Assembly (NCBI GenBank): GCA_003427395.1
Contig: BFEA01000094.1
Location: 2,735,971 to 2,782,935, forward strand
Length of the DNA: 46,965 bases
Origin: Chara braunii
Taxonomy: Eukaryota > Streptophyta > Charophyceae > Charales > Characeae
Reading direction: 5' to 3'
In this document: piece by piece, positions 21,497 through 31,345 of the stretch
Position numbering within the stretch: the stretch's first letter is position 1
How the letters are laid out: every line of letters starts with the position of its first letter
The notes under the pieces: generated by a model
The model's database searches: none
Told to the model about the DNA's origin: nothing
Seen by the model: the letters and a program-made list of their open reading frames with translations, nothing else
Position numbers and translations under genes: made by a program

Positions 21497-23335
21497 ACCA
21501 TTGCATTTCTACCATAGCAAACTCAGACGGAGGAAATGGGTCTGGGAAACAATTCGGGGATCTGAGAAAGACTCCTGGATGAAGTTTGAACCAATCCCGA
21601 AAGATGAGATGAAAGTCTTTTTTTAAAGATCCTCCTATCTCTTCTTACCCTGACCATTTTACCTCACCCAAGCCCCTCTCTGCAGTGCCCCCCAGCCAGT
21701 CCAGGTTCAATTTTTAATAATTTGTTGAATGTCTTTTTTTAGATGAAGGTTTTGCAACTTAGCTCTAATTCCAGTCCACTTTGCTCTGATTTCTATTTGT
21801 ATAAATTGAACAATGAGCTCTTGTATCTCATGGACGTCTAGGCTCACCTTCTCATATTCTCTAACACATTTTTTTATACCATAAAACCCATAGTATTGCC
21901 TTACGGCCAATTTCGAAGAGATTATTTTGAAAATTTGATAAAGTGAGCTCTAGTGGTTCTCAATGCCCCATCAAAATGGTTTTTCAATCCGAGGGTCAGT
22001 CTATACTTGTTATCTCTCTCCAGGTACAATCCCATCTTCTCCATAAAAGGACTGAGCCCTAGCATTGCATGAATATATGTTCAATAATTTTCCTGTTTTT
22101 TTTACTAGGAAAAGCGGACAGACAAGTTGTACACCATGGTAACGCCAAACCCTGTTGTTCCAATAATGAGTGATCAATCAGCCAGTCATTGGTGGGCAGG
22201 CAACGGTGGGCTATCTGCCATTGCAAGGATCCAAATTTTGTCGGTCTTTGTTTAATGTTTTTGAAGAATTTTATGGGTTTGAGTAAATTTATGTCAATAT
22301 TTATGTGTCTTACCCACCGTTCCCGTAGTATAGCTGTAATATTCATCTTAGGGCGGATCATGCGGTATACAGCTTTGACCGACATATTTTGCAGGGCGCG
22401 TGGCTTGCCTATCTTGTTGGTCTTCCATATCCACTCTTCTGGGTCAAATGGGAGATCTGGGATAGGTAGTTGAGGATTATAAGCCTGCCAACCCTTACTA
22501 TGAGAGACGAAAAAAACTTTAATACGATAAATATAGGTGATTGGGAAAAAGATTACCATGTTTGAAGGAGACGGTGATATGAGATAGTCCTTGTTGATTT
22601 TAACCAAGCCCACCATAGCTCCTTGTGAAATTAGATGAATCACTTGTCCCGCCATCTGTTGCCCATTAGGATGGACTCCTATCACCCAATCTCCCTCCTT
22701 GATTTTTTATTCTTTTCTCAAAATTTGTACCTAGGCTAACGGTATGGAAAAAATAATCTGGTCTAGATTTGAAAATAGGTGATGAGCATATCGTAGTATA
22801 GATCTCAGTTGATCAACGGTCTTCCAATCCTTGGTCCCTAGATTCTATAAATCTTTAATTCTGAGTACCCCCCTTTTAACCCACAAGGACCAAGGCGGGA
22901 CTGAACTATTAAAAATGCAGCTATTCAAGTCTGTAATCCACCTATTGCCAAAAAGAGGCTGCCTCAATATCTCTTCATAACGAGAGGGAAAAAAACTATT
23001 TCGCAACAGAAGGCATCTCCATGTCTTCAATAAGGAAGTCCACATATTATCAAAGGTAAGATCAGTTTTGTCGGCCCCACGTACCCCCTGTGCTCTGATA
23101 TGAGACTGCATCCTGGGTATGGTCCAATAACGATCTTCAATCCAAGTGAGGGGGTGTATATTCTCTTGACACAAGGGAGCTAACCTACGAATCTGTTCAA
23201 ATACTAGCACCTGCCAGGGTTTGTCTGTAGATAATATTAATTTCTTAATCCATTGCAATGATAAGGCCTGATATTGAAGAGTTGGATCCAGAATCTTCAA
23301 TCCTCCCCTCGTCCTTGGTTGGATTAAGGAGAGTC
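21497..23335 (-). pseudogene. LINE1 ORF2 C-terminal half: zf-RVT and C-terminal tail
   Basis: Follows the RT. Segment 23300-22845 is the post-RT region (ALSLQWIKKLILSTDKPWQV). Segment 22685-22059 ends in the zinc finger: WCTTC, then IEHIFMQC, giving a C-x2-C...H-x4-C pattern typical of zf-RVT. Segments 23300-22845 and 22685-22059 are in one frame, separated by three stops. A frameshift precedes 21910-21707 (QELIVQFIQIEIRAKW), and another precedes the last piece, whose WFKLHPGVFLRSPNCFPDP ends at a stop near 21497. The domain helps RNA binding and target-primed reverse transcription in known LINEs. Confidence 0.85.
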
Positions 23336-23375
23336 AAGCTACTCTTGGGATCACCTTGTCCTGCTCATGATTGCC

Positions 23376-24710
23376 TCACCATAAGAATGCTGACACTTGT
23401 CTTCGTAAATTATGCGTATACTCTTTGTTGATAGACCAAAGTGCTGATTTGTACCAGATTGAGGCAAGGACAACATTGTTAATGATGAGTGCTCGTCCAA
23501 AAATTGATGTATGTTGATTTTTCCATTGGGTCATTTTTCCCAGAGATGGTTTGAAGATCCAATCATCATTAGTAGTTGGTTTACCATTTGCTGTAAGAGA
23601 GACTCCCAAGATTCGTACCGGGGCGTTCAAGGAAACCCAACTAACTTTAGGGTGTTCCAGAGGGCGTACCCCATTGGAATGAATCCACCAACCTTCTGTT
23701 TTACTTCCCCAATTAACCACCATGTCAGACAACTGAGAAAATTTTTCCATCATAGCCTGAATTTCCTTCATGTTTGATTCGGACGCCTCCATGATGACAG
23801 TGAGATCGTCTGCAAACATAGAGGTAATGGGAGTTGCTTCCTCTGGTATACTTGAGATCTGTATTCGTTTAATGTTATGGTTGGTTCGCAGGTTTGCCCC
23901 TAAGGCCTCCATGATGATTAGAAAAAGGAAAAGGGCCAAGGGATCCCCTTGCCTGACTGACCTTTGGAGTTGAATTTCAGGAGAACGAAGTCCATTAACG
24001 TGGATCCTTGTTGTGACATTCGAATGTAGGATCCCAATCCACTTCCTTATCGTAGGAACAAAGTTAATCTTTTGTAGACAAGCATCCAGAAAACGCCAGT
24101 CTACATGATCATAAGCCTTTTCAAAATCTATAAATACAAAAGCTGCATTTTGATTAGATTGTCTAGAAAGTTTAATCATTTCATTGATGAGAAGAATATT
24201 ATCTTGAATATGTCTTCCATTAATAAATCCTGTTTGCAAAGGGTGAATAATGTCAAACATTATAGGAATCATGCGGTTGGCTAGGGTTTTAGCTAACATC
24301 TTATAAACCACTGTAAGTAACGTGATTGGTCTCTAGTTCCGGATATTTGTTTTATCCCCCTTTTTGTATAGAAGAGTAAGAATACCTTGCCCTACCATCT
24401 CCCCCATTTGTCCTGTTTCAAGGACTGAATCAAAAAAATTCACCAGATCTGAAGAGAAGGTTGGCCACATTGCTTCCCAAAATTCTTTGGGGAGACCATC
24501 TACCCCTAGTGTCTTATCTTCTTCCATTTGTAACAGCGCTGTCCAGATTTCCTCCTTCACTAGTGGTTTTTAACTATTGACGTTGTTCTTCATTTAGTGA
24601 TTGTGTTAAGGGGACTAGGAAACGTTCAATTGCCCTATCATCTTCCTGTTGATAATTAGGTTTTTTGTTTGAAGTTAAGAGTTCTTTGAAAAAATTATAA
24701 GCTATTTTCA
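23376..24710 (-). pseudogene. LINE1 ORF2 reverse transcriptase
   Basis: Non-LTR reverse transcriptase, which makes cDNA at a nicked target. Minus-strand order: linker YNFFKELLTSNKKPNYQQ; one frameshift near 24575; DGLPKEFWEAMW; GILTLLYKKGDK; a TAG (24333-24335) where L1 proteins have Trp in N-W-R-P-I; then a 311-codon open frame from 24311. The catalytic motifs are intact: FIDFEKAYDHVDW (residues 60-72), RQGDPLALFLF, and FADD at residues 166-169 (23805-23816). The frame closes with TGA at 23376-23378, and a second TGA near 23336 replaces an expected Trp. The core could fold, but the whole ORF cannot be translated. Confidence 0.92.
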
Positions 24711-24727
24711 AACACCCTGCCTATGAA

Positions 24728-26005
24728 GTTATTAAATTTGAGTTCGTATCCTCCAAAGGGTCCTGTTGGATCCAGTGGAATGGCAATGAGCCTTCACATC
24801 GAGGAGGGGGTGCCGCCCGCAAAAAGTGCTCAATGGCTAATCTTAAAGCAAAATCAGTCTATAGGATGCAGTGAATCAAATGGGGACCGTGTGACATTGT
24901 TAACGAGAGGTGGTAACAACACCTCAATATAAGCAGTCACCTTCTTACCCCCATTTGCTGGTTTTAGGAGGCAAAGCTTAGGCCGACCAAAGTATCTTCG
25001 CTGCAGTGGCAGATAGCGCACCGCTCTGTGTCGACCAGCAATTGGTTAGTGGACCACACATGGCTAGAACAATAGGGGCGGGCACTGCCATGGTGTACTA
25101 GATGCTTATGTGACGTTCCTTAAAAAAAAAGGCGGAAACGATAGAGCACATTTTTCTTGAATGCTCTGTGTCGATGTTGACATGGCGTTGGTGGGACCGG
25201 ATTTGGCGGAGTATGGTATAGGGAACAAAATGGCCATGGGATTGGAGGGTGCTGCTGGTAGGATACTGTCCTCCCTTTCAAGAGGAAGGTTTTCTAAGGA
25301 ATATGTTTCGGTTGGGTAAGAGGTCTGTGTTGTGGACCCTATGGTAGAGAAGGGCGTGTTGACAATGGACGGGGCAAGGGTGGAGGGGGGGAAAGTGGCA
25401 GAGCAAATCCAGCAGCTCGTCCAAACTGACATCATGAACCAGTGGCAGGCGGCCAAGCAGAGATGGAGTTTGTGCACATCGAAAAGGACCTCAACAGGAT
25501 CATCTCACATTTCAGCAAGGATTGGTTGTGCCCGGGAGGGGAGAGGAAGAGATGGGTAGCATAGGTGATGTGGTCAGGAGACACGTCAGTGCAGGGTGGG
25601 CAGCGACAAGAGCAATGGGAGGATCCAGGGTCACCCTTGGTGAGGGACTATTGCCTGCAGTTTGGAGATTGGATGATGGTAGATCCAGGCATCCCACTAC
25701 GACCAGCCTCAAATTTCCCAGACCTGTTCCCCCCCCACCGGATGACGTTGGTGGAGATACTCCAAGATGGAGGGTAGGGGAAGTGGTGGGAGGGAGGAAT
25801 GGGGAGGTCTCCTTGGTGCCCCCCGGAGAGTTCCCTCCCCCCCACTCTACATCCCGTCTATCCACTTGTTCATGGTACCTACAGTAGGTAGCAGGGGCAA
25901 TCAATGCCGGCAGGCTACAAAATTGTTGTCTTTTGATGTCCTCTAATGGGACGCTGGACCCCGTTGCCAGCAGCTGAGGCTGCCTGCCAATAGACTGGAG
26001 CCAGG
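24728..26005 (+). mobile_element. LINE3: 5'-truncated LINE, C-terminal ORF2 plus 3' tail
   Basis: Plus-strand frames, heavily frameshifted, align piece by piece with LINE1: LLDPVEW (24757), KAKSVYRM (24850), LRPTKVSSLQWQIAHR (24980), NWLVDHTWLEQ, LPWCTRC, IEHIFLEC (25140), VQTDIMNQWQAAKQR (25417), and GDWMMVDPGIPLRPASNF to FPPHRMTLVEIL, ending at a stop (25775-25777). The tail at 25949-26000 (copy c) has hairpin 1 with 5 of 6 pairs. No clear poly(A) is left. It is older or more diverged than LINE1 and LINE2. The RT core is missing. Confidence 0.8.
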
Positions 26006-26009
26006 GATA

Positions 26010-26794
26010 GGAGAAGTTGTGAGGGCGGGGAACGGGATGGAAGGAGGTCCTACTGGTGCCCCCCAGTGCCTTCAGCCTGTTTCCGGGCCGGGCCCCACAG
26101 GAAAAAGGATGGGAAAACCGTGCGGCTGAAAAAAACAGGCAAAGAATTTTGGAAAGCTGGAAAGCAGTTTTGCGGGGACCCCACCGCGGAGGACCAAATG
26201 CGCATGGTAAACCTTTCAGAAATGAGTCGAGCCAATCGTTGCCCTTCTACGTCGGCACTCATTTGTTTTGTTTTTGTTTTCTTTGTTTTTCCATTTTTAT
26301 TTGTGGCACTCTTGGTTGCTATTGGTTGCTGCCTCCCGGGAGACTTTTCCGAGACTTTTCCAGAAAGACATGCCCTCCCCCCTACCCTCTAGAGTTGGCA
26401 CAAAATTGAGGTGAAGAATCCTCATGTGAGACTTTTCCAGGCTGCGGACTATGTGAAAACACAAAATGATGTTTTTTCTGAGCCTTAATCTTCAGTCTGC
26501 GGGGTCCTGGAAAACGGTTTGCGGGAGAAATTTCACCTTTCGATGGACATCTGCTGCAGGCTCTGGGGGCCTGGAAACAGTTTTGCGGCAAGGCTTTTCC
26601 TTTCCGCGGTCCTGTGGGGTCCAACTCTAAGGAGTATCGGGCCTGCTAACTTTCTGAGTAGGATCTGTTTTTCTTGTTACAGCCACATGTGCCTACGTGT
26701 CGATTCAGGTGATCACTCATGTTTATAGTGGGATGGACACGTGGCACGGTTACATAACTCCTGTTTGTTTACAAACTACCCCTTCCTAAAATGT
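26010..26794. other. No gene recognised; repeated CTGGAAA...TTTTGCGG motif
   Basis: The phrase CTGGAAAGCAGTTTTGCGG near 26158 recurs as CTGGAAAACGGTTTGCGG near 26508 and CTGGAAACAGTTTTGCGG near 26571. Frames here include a hydrophobic stretch made by the T-rich run at 26260-26300, which I do not take as a gene. Confidence 0.45.
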
Positions 26795-26942
26795 TAAGGG
26801 ACGCTAGACCCGGTTTCCAGCAGGTGTTGCTCCCCACCAATAGATGGAGCCTCCCCGAGCATGCTAGTGGTGTCTGCCCTTATCAGCACCCCTAGCGATC
26901 ACTCGGGTTGTTTCTTGGGAAAAAAACAAAAACAAAAACAAA
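26795..26942 (+). mobile_element. LINE 3' end, copy d
   Basis: Begins TAAGGGACGCTAGACC and carries hairpin 1 with one A-C mismatch and a perfect hairpin 2. It then has a long extension (CTCCCCGAGCATGCTAGTGG to CGGGTTGTTTCTTGG) and ends in an AAAAAC-type tail (26919-26942). It is almost identical to copy f on the other strand, so the pair reads as a large inverted repeat about 0.9 kb apart. Confidence 0.75.
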
Positions 26943-27022
26943 GGCCCGGTTTCCAGCACGGTTAGTCTTTTCTACTTGTTTCATGCTCATGTTTTTTCTC
27001 AAACTTCCATCTATGTATTTCA

Positions 27023-27103
27023 TAAGGACACTGAGTCCAGTTCTCAGCATGTGCTGCTCCCCACGAATACATTGGAGCCTGCATTCAAAAAAAAAAAAAA
27101 AAA
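27023..27103 (+). mobile_element. LINE 3' end, copy e, with compensatory stem changes
   Basis: TAAGGACACTGAG begins the tail. Hairpin 1 is CTGAG (27031-27035) / CTCAG (27043-27047) around a 7-base loop; hairpin 2 is a perfect GCTCC / GGAGC. A run of 17 A follows from 27087. Two base pairs of hairpin 1 differ from the other copies on both sides of the stem, keeping them paired. Confidence 0.75.
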
Positions 27104-27831
27104 GAAGGTGAATTGAGAGAAGAACAAAAAGAAAAAAGAAAAAAATATTTTTTAACTTTTCTTTCTTTTGGGGGGCGGGCATTTGTGGCTGGGGAAGAAC
27201 CCTATCGACCATGGGCCACACCTACTGATCAGGGGAAAAAGACAGCGAGAGGACGAAGCGGACGGCAGCGCTCAATGTCCGCGACGTCCGTGCGTCAAAG
27301 CGCTCAATGTCCGCGACGTGCGTGCGTTGAGGTTTAGGGTTTTTTCAAAGTGCGGAGTTCATCACCGTACCCCAACGCGCTCAGCATTGGGGAGGTGGGT
27401 CGTGAAGCGGTCAGCCTGACTGCTAGGTGGAGCAACAACGATGGAGCTTGTCCAGGGATTGGGTTGTTAAGATGGAGTTGTAAGGGTTGGAATATACAAT
27501 TACGTATTGTTAAAAGTATGACGATGGATACCTGAAGATACCTGAACTATCTGAATTGTGTGAGTCGAAGAACTCCCGAGGGAGGCATCCTTCTTATGGA
27601 ACAATCAGGATGTAGGTGCTGAGTGCTTGTGGTCACATGACATGGATGTGTGGGCGACACAAGTGTGAATGGACAAGCAGTATACTGTATTCCCTTTATG
27701 GTTATTGCCGTGGTGAAATCACCTATTTACGGTAAGGGGTAGATTGTGTGGTGTAAAGCAAGGGAGGCAGAGATGTTTGTTTCTTCGGAGAAAGGACAGC
27801 GCTTTCAGCACTTTTTTTGTTGTACGTGCCC
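27104..27831. other. No gene recognised
   Basis: Holds a short direct repeat at 27268-27331 and otherwise nothing I recognise. Confidence 0.45.
27268..27331. repeat. Two-copy 32-bp tandem repeat
   Basis: GCGCTCAATGTCCGCGACG followed by a CGTGCGT phrase occurs twice in tandem with two or three differences. Confidence 0.85.
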
Positions 27832-27969
27832 CTTTTTTTTTCTTTTTTTTTTTCCAAGAAACAACCCGAGTGAGTGCTAGGGTTACTTATAAGGGCAGAC
27901 ACCACTAGCATGCTCGGGGAGGCTCCATCTATTGGTGGGGAGCAACACCTGCTGGAAACCGGGTCCAAC
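27832..27969 (-). mobile_element. LINE 3' end, copy f
   Basis: On the minus strand CGTTGGACCC (27969) starts directly after the poly(A) of LINE2. It carries hairpin 1 (one U-G pair), perfect hairpin 2 and the same extension as copy d, and ends in its own A-rich tail (T-rich 27832-27853). It is a second, very short 5'-truncated insertion next to LINE2. Confidence 0.75.
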
Positions 27970-27970
27970 G

Positions 27971-28051
27971 TTTTTTTTTTTTTTTTTTTTTAAAGCTCCG
28001 ATCTATTGGTGGGGAGCAACACCTGCTGGAAAACGGGTCCAGCGTCCCTTA
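27971..28051 (-). other. LINE2 3' tail, copy g
   Basis: The best-preserved tail: on the minus strand TAAGGGACGCTGGACC, hairpin 1 GCTGGA / TCCAGC with loop CCCGTTT, and hairpin 2 GCTCC / GGAGC, then TTT and 21 A. Both stems are fully paired. Confidence 0.85.
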
Positions 28052-28249
28052 CATATAACTTTGATTGAACATAATATCAGTCCAAAATCCTCATATCCTA
28101 GAATGGTGTTGTACTATTCATGGAACTCTAGATGCCTCTTCAGCCATACAAAATGACCGCCAGAAAAAAATGATTAACCTAGCATCTATCTCCATAAACT
28201 CCCTCATTTCTAATAAAATCGTCTATCCTCCCTCTTCCCCCCCAAACCA

Positions 28250-29980
28250 TCCCAGATCCACTAGAGCCAGAGCAAAAGGAGGAAAAGGGTCAGAAAAACA
28301 CTCAGGTGGTCTCAAGGAAGCTCCTGGCTGGATATTAAACCAGTTGTAGAAAGTAATCTGGTAATCTCACTTAAAGGTCACCTGATCCTCTTCTCCTCCT
28401 AGCCACTCCACCTTCCCCAGTTTTTTCCCTAATGCATTCCCTAACCATTCCAAACTGAATTTTGTGATTCTCTGTGTGATATCCTTCTTTTGTTTATATT
28501 CAATCATTTTGACTTCCGCTTTTTCCCATTGAAATCTTATTTCACATTGAATAAATTGTTGAATTGTATCCACCACTTCCTGTTTTCCAACTATAACTCC
28601 TTCAATGGTTCTTATACATTTTTTATGCCACAATGCCCATAGCACCGCTTTCCTGCTTAAATGGAATAAGTTCTGTTGAAACTGCGATAGTTCGATCGTA
28701 ACAGGATTCCAGTGACCAAGAAGAATAGCCTTCCACTCCCATGGCCAATCCAGGCTTGTTAGTCTTTTCCATACATAGTCCCATAATCTCTAAAGTAATA
28801 CAGAGTCTGGGCATTGTAGGAAGATATGCTCAATTGTTTCTCTGATTTTCCTACTTGGAAAGGCTTGAACACAAGATATGCACCATGGTAATGCCTTACC
28901 CTTTTGCTCAAGAGAAGAATGGTCTATTAACCAATCGTTAGTGGGTAGGCACCTATGTATTATTTGCCACTATAAAGACGCAAACTTAGCTGGCCTCTCC
29001 TTCAGGTCTTTGTGCCACTTCACTAGTTTGATTAGATCCCTGTTTATATTTAGGTGTTTATACCATCGATCCTGTATTATTTTAGACACCTCTATTTTAG
29101 GTCGAAGTAACCTATAAGAAGTCTTTACACTCAAGGATTGAAGTCTTAAGGGTTTGTTTCTCTTGTTTAGCCGCCATACCCATTCAGTTACATCTAAGGG
29201 AAGCTCCGGTATGGAACATTGAGGTAGAAAAATTTGCCACCCTTTTTTTTTCGTACAGTATATAGCTCTTATCCTAAACATTTCCTCAAAGCTTGAGAAG
29301 ATGACCATGTCTAGCTCTTCTTTTGAAATTTTGTTGTCCTTCTGAATCTTAAAAATATTTATCAGGGCACCTCCTTCGTGTATATCCATGATTTGTTCTA
29401 TTGACTTTACTCCATCCTGACGATTTAAACACACTCAGTCTGCTGTTCGGAACACCGGGCCTTTTTTAAGCAGCATTGTCCAAGCCAAAAGAATAGATGA
29501 CGTAATTTATTTCAAATTATGCATTAGATTGTGTGCATATTTAATCAATTTTCTAAGTTCTTCCACAGTCTTCCAGGTTCTATTCACTGGGTCCCACAAA
29601 TCCTTTATTCTTACTACTTCATTCTTGACCCAATTTAACCAAGGTGATTCTGAGCTTATAAAGACTCTACCATTATGGTCAGTAATCCATCTATTACCAA
29701 AAAGGGTTGTCGTAAGACTTCTTCAAGTCTTTCAGGTTTGGCCTTATCCGGCAAGGGCATCTCTCGTCAGGTCCTCAATAAGTTAGCCCAAAATCCGTCC
29801 AGTCTTTCCCTAGCCCTCGTGTCATTTTGATGCATTCGGGTACGAGGGATAGACCAATATCTATCCTCTATCCATGTCAAGGGATGCACTTCCTCTGTAG
29901 TTTGAGGGGCTAATCTATGAATCTGCTCTAGTGCTAGATCCCGCCGTGGTATATCTGTAGTTAGGATTAAACGTTTTACA
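28250..29980 (-). pseudogene. LINE2 ORF2 C-terminal half: zf-RVT and C-terminal tail
   Basis: The post-RT region is followed by segment 29434-28970, which corresponds to the pre-zinc-finger part of LINE1 (MVIFSSFEEMFRIRAIY, SVKTSYRLLRPKIEVSKI). The zinc finger near 28870 reads LPWCISC and IEHIFLQC (C-x2-C...H-x4-C). The segment 28645-28367 includes QQFIQCEIRFQWEKAE. A final frameshifted piece, FYNWFNIQPGASLRPPECF to FPPFALALVD, ends near 28250. At least four frameshifts and several stops are present. Confidence 0.82.
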
Positions 29981-29990
29981 ACTTAAAGAG

Positions 29991-31042
29991 TCAAAGCCTG
30001 ACACTGTGTTTTGGGTCAATAAGTCCAATCCCTCCTTTGGTCTTTGGCTGGATTGAAGTCTTCCAGGTAACTCTTGGGATTACATGTGGTAACTCATGAT
30101 CCCCACTCCAAAGGAATGTTGCAAGCTGTCTTTGTATATCTTTTGTGGGCTTCGTACTCAAAGGCCACAACAATGACTTGTACCAGATTGATGCCAGAAC
30201 CACATTATTAATTAGCAGTGCTCTCCCAAAGATTGAAGTGTGTTTGTTTTTCCACACCCTCATTTTTTCCAGCGGCGGAGAAGAGATCCATATGTCATTA
30301 GAGTTCGGCTTCCCTTGTGATGTGAGAATGATTTCTAATACCCTTATGGGTGCTTCCAAGGGGACCCATTTAATATTAAGGAGTTATGGAGGCCTTACTC
30401 CTTGTGAATGGATCCGCCAACCCAATGTTTTATTTCCCCAATTAACCAATATATCGGATAAGGCTGAAAATATATCCATTATTGCCTTATTTTTTTCAAA
30501 ATTAGTTTTGGAGGCCTCCATCATGATTGTCAGATCGTCACCAAACATAGAGTAAATTGGGATTGCATCCTTAGGAAGGTTAGTTATCTTTAACCGCTGA
30601 ATGTTTTGATTTTTTCTCAAATTAACTCCTAATGCTTCCATGATGATCACAAAGAGGAAGGGAGCCAGAGGATCTCCTTGTCTAACCGATCTCTGAAGAG
30701 AGATTTCTGGCGACAGTAAACCATTCACTTGTACCCTGGTAGCGGCATTCGTGTGTAGAATCTGGATCCATCTCCTCATTTTCGGTCCAAATTCTAACTT
30801 GGTTAGACATGCTTCCAGAAAACGCCAATCCACATGATCGTAAGCCTTTTTGAAATCTCTAAATATAAAGGCCGCATTGTTCTGATTTTGTCTCGATAAC
30901 TTAATTGTTTCATTGATTAGCAGCACATTATCCTGTATATTTCTCCCCTAAATAAACCCAGTTTGAGAAGGGTGAATGATATCGCTCATTACAAGAATGA
31001 ATCTGTTAGCTATTGCTTTAGCTAGCATTTTATAGACCACGG
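29991..31042 (-). pseudogene. LINE2 ORF2 reverse transcriptase, truncated, active-site variant
   Basis: The minus strand begins within VVYKMLAKAIANRF, continues through HPSQTGFI, a TAG, and then a 180-codon open frame from 30926. FRDFKKAYDHVDW and RQGDPLAPFLF are kept. The catalytic box reads FGDD (30534-30545) instead of the usual F/Y-A-D-D: both aspartates remain, but Ala is Gly. After a stop the same frame continues at 30359 with FGRALLINNVVLASIWYKS and ATFLWSGDHE. The copy is dead because of its stops and missing N-terminus. Confidence 0.9.
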
Positions 31043-31345
31043 TGTCGCGCGCGGCGGTCCCACACCCTAGACGCAAAGTAAAGTTTTTGGTGTTGGACCT
31101 CACGGTCGTGTCACGCAGGAGTTTTCTTTTTGTCACTTTAACTTAAACACCACTCCGACGGTGCGCGCGTGCTATACCTCTCGCGACTCCCTACGACAGG
31201 TTAGGGATCCCACAAGGTACAACATACCTCCACCTGCGGGAGCTATCACCATCCCTTAGGTGGGCGTATCCCTGCTGAGCTACTGACCCACATACGAAGG
31301 CTTTTACATGCAATCGCAGAGGTAGGCCAGCCGAGGGCGTTTTTT
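31042..31345 (-). mobile_element. Candidate tRNA-promoter SINE, copy S31
   Basis: Minus-strand homologue of S16 and S19. The A-box TAGCTCAGCAGG (31271-31282) is an exact consensus match, followed by GATACGCCCACCTAAGGG and AGGTGGAGGTATG. A GGATCCC string near 31210 may be the remnant of a B-box. The copy ends at the LINE2 junction without an A tail. Confidence 0.55.

Larger units (their letters stand above)
20957..24712 (-). mobile_element. LINE1: 5'-truncated L1-like non-LTR retrotransposon
   Basis: On the minus strand the order is RT N-terminus, RT core, RT-linked zinc finger (zf-RVT), conserved C-terminal tail, 3' UTR, double-hairpin tail, poly(A) (seen as T-rich 20959-20976). ORF1 and endonuclease are absent, so the insertion is 5'-truncated just upstream of the RT. 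The reading frame is broken mainly by nonsense substitutions. The 5' end abuts LINE3, which runs the opposite way. Confidence 0.88.
27971..31042 (-). mobile_element. LINE2: 5'-truncated L1-like non-LTR retrotransposon
   Basis: Same family and domain order as LINE1 but a separate insertion: RT fragment, post-RT region, zf-RVT, C-terminal tail, double-hairpin tail and poly(A) (27971-27991 as T). The 5' end falls inside the RT at about 31042, where the sequence switches abruptly to the S31 SINE-like repeat. Nucleotide divergence from LINE1 is large, so the two are distinct old copies. Confidence 0.88.

Noticed and set aside
25522-25904. 121- and 130-codon frames on opposite strands
   Set aside because: They overlap the LINE3 coding remnant and are Gly/Pro/Arg-rich shadows of GC-rich sequence.
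26066-26392. 108-codon frame with a hydrophobic segment as a membrane protein
   Set aside because: The hydrophobic run comes from a T-rich stretch, the rest has no protein character, and overlapping frames are equally long.
27329-27346. GGTTTAGGGTTTTTT as plant telomere repeat
   Set aside because: Only one unit of TTTAGGG-like sequence is present.
26795-28051. Inverted repeat 26795-26942 / 27832-28051 as terminal inverted repeats of a DNA transposon
   Set aside because: Both arms are LINE 3' ends with their own A-tails on the inner side, and copies g and b are joined to LINE ORF2. Opposite insertions of LINE ends explain the inversion better. The flanking TA/TAA is part of the tail.
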